Positions 61,863-64,000 of a stretch of DNA of 64,000 nt are shown one piece after another. Both the position numbers and the translations under genes were made by a program. This stretch comes from an uncultured Oxalobacteraceae bacterium (GTDB lineage Bacteria; Pseudomonadota; Gammaproteobacteria; Burkholderiales; Burkholderiaceae_D). The notes under the pieces were generated by a model. That model had not been told where the DNA came from and ran no database searches. It saw only the letters and a list, made by a program, of their open reading frames with translations. The stretch is taken from contig CAITOF010000011.1 of assembly GCA_903893945.1 (NCBI GenBank), positions 1-64,000 on the forward strand, in the 5' to 3' direction. Position 1 is the stretch's first letter. Every line of letters begins with the position of its first letter.

Positions 61863-63172
61863 AATTTACATTGTATGGTCGGGCAGCACTTGGCATGCTG
61901 ACTGGCTTATTTTTATCGTGCAACGTTCTGGCTCAGCAGGATGCCGATCTTGATGCGTTAAAACTGGCTGATCAGATGACGCTACCCAGCGAATCGCCCA
62001 GTAACTGGCGTGTTTTTACCGAGGGCGCTCTGGGTGCGGCGCAACAGCGCGCAACGGGCAGTTTTCAACCTGAGCAGCGGTTGTCCTTTGACGTGCAGTA
62101 TGACAACTCCCTGTCGCACGACTGGCGATTCATGTTTGCCGACCGGATGGATGTGGATAACCCGGCTGAGCCGCCCTACAATCACACGATTAATACCATC
62201 AAGGAAACGTATCTCAGCTGGCAGGCTGACAGCGATCTGATGATTGATGTTGGCCGCATCAATGACCGTCATGGAGTGGCCAGCGGCTATAACCCCACCG
62301 ACTTTCTGAAAACCGATGCAGTGCGTTCTGAGGTGTCGGTTGATCCGGCGAGTTTAAAAGAAAACCGGCAGGGCAGTGTCATGGTGCGCGTACAGTCGCT
62401 CTCGGAAAGCAGTTCAACAACACTGCTGTATTCACCCCGAATCACGAATCAGTCGAATTCAGTGAACATGAATGATTCCAGTTTCAGTCCTGATTTCGGT
62501 GCGACCAATAATCAGAATCGCTGGATACTCAGTTACAGCAATAAAGTGACTCATGAATTTAATCCCCAGGTGCTGGTGTACCAGTCGGACCAGTTGCCGG
62601 TACAGCTGGGACTGAACATGACCAGTCTGCTTGGCGATTCGACCGTGATTTATGGCGAATGGTCTGGTGGGCACAGTCCGTCGTTATTGGTCCAGGCGCA
62701 GCGTCAACTGGGGCTGCCTTATGACGATGACACCACGTTTCATCAGCGCCTGGCAACCGGACTGACTTACACGACGACCAATAAAATAGCATTGACGGCA
62801 GAATTTGATTACAACGGCAATGGCCTGACTCAGCTACAAACAGCCACGATTGAACGCCATGTTCACGCGTTTACCGGGCTTTACGGCTTGTATAGCGCCT
62901 GGCTGTCGGGTGCGCAGGAGCCGTCTGACAAGGAAAGTGCCTTCTTTTATCTGTCCTGGCAGGACGCCCTGATCAATCATCTGGATCTGTCGGCCATGCA
63001 GCGCTGGAATATTAACGATGGCAGCCGGCTTGCCTGGATGGAGGCTCGTTACCACCTGACCCATTCAGAATTTGCCTTGCAATGGCAACGCTACAGCGGC
63101 AGTGAATTCAGTGAATTTGGTGCCACATCACAAACACAAAGCTGGACATTGCTGGGCCGGTTTTATTTTTAG
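61859..63172 (+). CDS. Probable outer-membrane beta-barrel protein
   Basis: Signal peptide; alternating amphipathic strands; DLMIDVGRINDRHGVASGYNPTDF; C-terminal aromatic end LLGRFYF; 4-nt overlap with LolA-like gene. Confidence 0.65.
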   Translation: MKFTLYGRAALGMLTGLFLSCNVLAQQDADLDALKLADQMTLPSESPSNWRVFTEGALGAAQQRATGSFQPEQRLSFDVQYDNSLSHDWRFMFADRMDVDNPAEPPYNHTINTIKETYLSWQADSDLMIDVGRINDRHGVASGYNPTDFLKTDAVRSEVSVDPASLKENRQGSVMVRVQSLSESSSTTLLYSPRITNQSNSVNMNDSSFSPDFGATNNQNRWILSYSNKVTHEFNPQVLVYQSDQLPVQLGLNMTSLLGDSTVIYGEWSGGHSPSLLVQAQRQLGLPYDDDTTFHQRLATGLTYTTTNKIALTAEFDYNGNGLTQLQTATIERHVHAFTGLYGLYSAWLSGAQEPSDKESAFFYLSWQDALINHLDLSAMQRWNINDGSRLAWMEARYHLTHSEFALQWQRYSGSEFSEFGATSQTQSWTLLGRFYF

Positions 63173-63203
63173 GTCAAAAATCAGCCGCCGCGCAGCTCAC
63201 GCG

Positions 63204-63251
63204 GATTATTGTGCGGATTTTTGTGTCGATTATTGCGGCGATTATTGCACC
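63204..63251 (+). repeat. Four imperfect 12-nt tandem repeats in intergenic region
   Basis: gattattgtgcg / gatttttgtgtc / gattattgcggc / gattattgcacc. Confidence 0.75.
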
Positions 63252-63432
63252 AGATTCATCGCTGAAGACCGGCTTTCACCTGCAGATGTCCCGACTGGTG
63301 ACCCTGGTTTTCATGGTCCAGGCAAGCGTGGAAGTACCTGGGAAGCCAGCGATTTTACAAAAACCAGGGCGAACCTGGTCAATGGACACGTCGAAATGTG
63401 GTCGAAATTGAATTTGTGGATTACCATTAGAC

Positions 63433-64000
63433 ATGGAAAACAATGTAGCTGACCAACTCATGCCGATATCAACCCGACCCTCAGTGCACCCGGACATCAT
63501 CAAACTCAAAACCCTGCCCGAGCTGTTTGCCTGGCGGGTTGCACATACGCCACAGGGCGAAGCCTATCGGCAGTTTGATGAATCTGACGGCAAGTGGGTC
63601 AGCACCACGTGGCACGAAGCCAGCAAGCGTGTTGCCGGGTTTATCAGCGCACTGACCGAGTTACACCTTGAGCACGGTGCGCGTGTCGCCATACTTTTGC
63701 CCAACGGAGTCAACGCAGTGTGTCTGGATCAGGCAGTGCTGGCCATAGGCTGTGTGCCGGTCCCGATGCATGCACTGGATAATCCGGCCAGCATTGCCTA
63801 CATTCTGGCCGACAGCGATGCGTCACTGCTGGTTGCCGATACCGATTTCCAATGGCAGGCCATTGAGCAGGTCGGTCTGGCCTTGCCGGCATTAAAACAG
63901 GTCGTGGTGCAAAGCCGGACTCTGGCGCCGGCCGAACGCCATTCAAGTTTTCCACAGGTGCAGCTGAATGTCTGGCTGGCGTCCGCTTCCGGCAAACTGC
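63433..64000 (+). CDS. AMP-dependent synthetase/acyl-CoA ligase, N-terminal part (runs off window)
   Basis: Open frame from ATG 63433 to window end: LPELFAWRVAHTPQGEAYRQFDESDGKWVSTTWHEASKRVAGFISAL...VAILLPNGVNAVCLDQAVLAIGCVPVPMHALDNPASIAYILADSDASLLVAD. Confidence 0.82.
   Translation, partial: MENNVADQLMPISTRPSVHPDIIKLKTLPELFAWRVAHTPQGEAYRQFDESDGKWVSTTWHEASKRVAGFISALTELHLEHGARVAILLPNGVNAVCLDQAVLAIGCVPVPMHALDNPASIAYILADSDASLLVADTDFQWQAIEQVGLALPALKQVVVQSRTLAPAERHSSFPQVQLNVWLASASGKL

Noticed and set aside
63072-63452. Cys-rich ORF HADYCADFCVDYCGDYCTRF
   Set aside because: It starts inside the barrel gene in another frame and the Cys pattern comes from the 12-nt DNA repeat; no signal peptide or neighbour support.
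1-64000. CRISPR arrays, tRNA/rRNA genes, IS elements, toxin-antitoxin or defence islands
   Set aside because: None recognised by eye; absence is not proven and should be tested with tRNAscan-SE, Infernal, ISfinder and DefenseFinder-type searches.

Overview
This 64 kb window looks like a betaproteobacterial chromosome, most likely Burkholderiales and possibly Oxalobacteraceae-like. That placement rests on gene content and order and was not checked against a database. No tRNA, rRNA, CRISPR array, transposase or phage module was recognised. Housekeeping blocks: etfB-etfA-acyl-CoA dehydrogenase; rpsP-rimM-trmD-rplS; NUDIX/CobD-like/DUF3579/prfC; puuA/puuB-like genes; bepA-like/moaC/msrA/recQ/can/panB; folK-pcnB-HAD-hda-perM; purM; recA-recX-sucC-sucD. 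Accessory blocks: (i) a minor-pilin operon fimT-pilV-pilW-pilX-pilY1-pilE lying between folK and panB; (ii) a PP2C/FHA pair, two tandem type IV pilins with sigma-54-like promoters, a TfpZ-like accessory protein and a PglL-like oligosaccharyltransferase; (iii) a divergent polyamine/membrane cluster at about 48.3-58.8 kb (DUF350, SPFH, DUF4178, a small secreted Gly-rich peptide, SpeD, a small TM protein, a PAP2-MFS-spermidine-synthase-like fusion; opposite strand: a membrane-fused aminopropyltransferase and a possible Tat-exported FAD oxidoreductase); (iv) a Lol-like ABC/LolA-like/barrel-like cluster followed by a truncated AMP-dependent acyl ligase. Cluster (iii) is the best candidate for a poorly characterised system. 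Its component families are known, and related associations may already have been noted by comparative genomics, but I know of no experimentally defined function.
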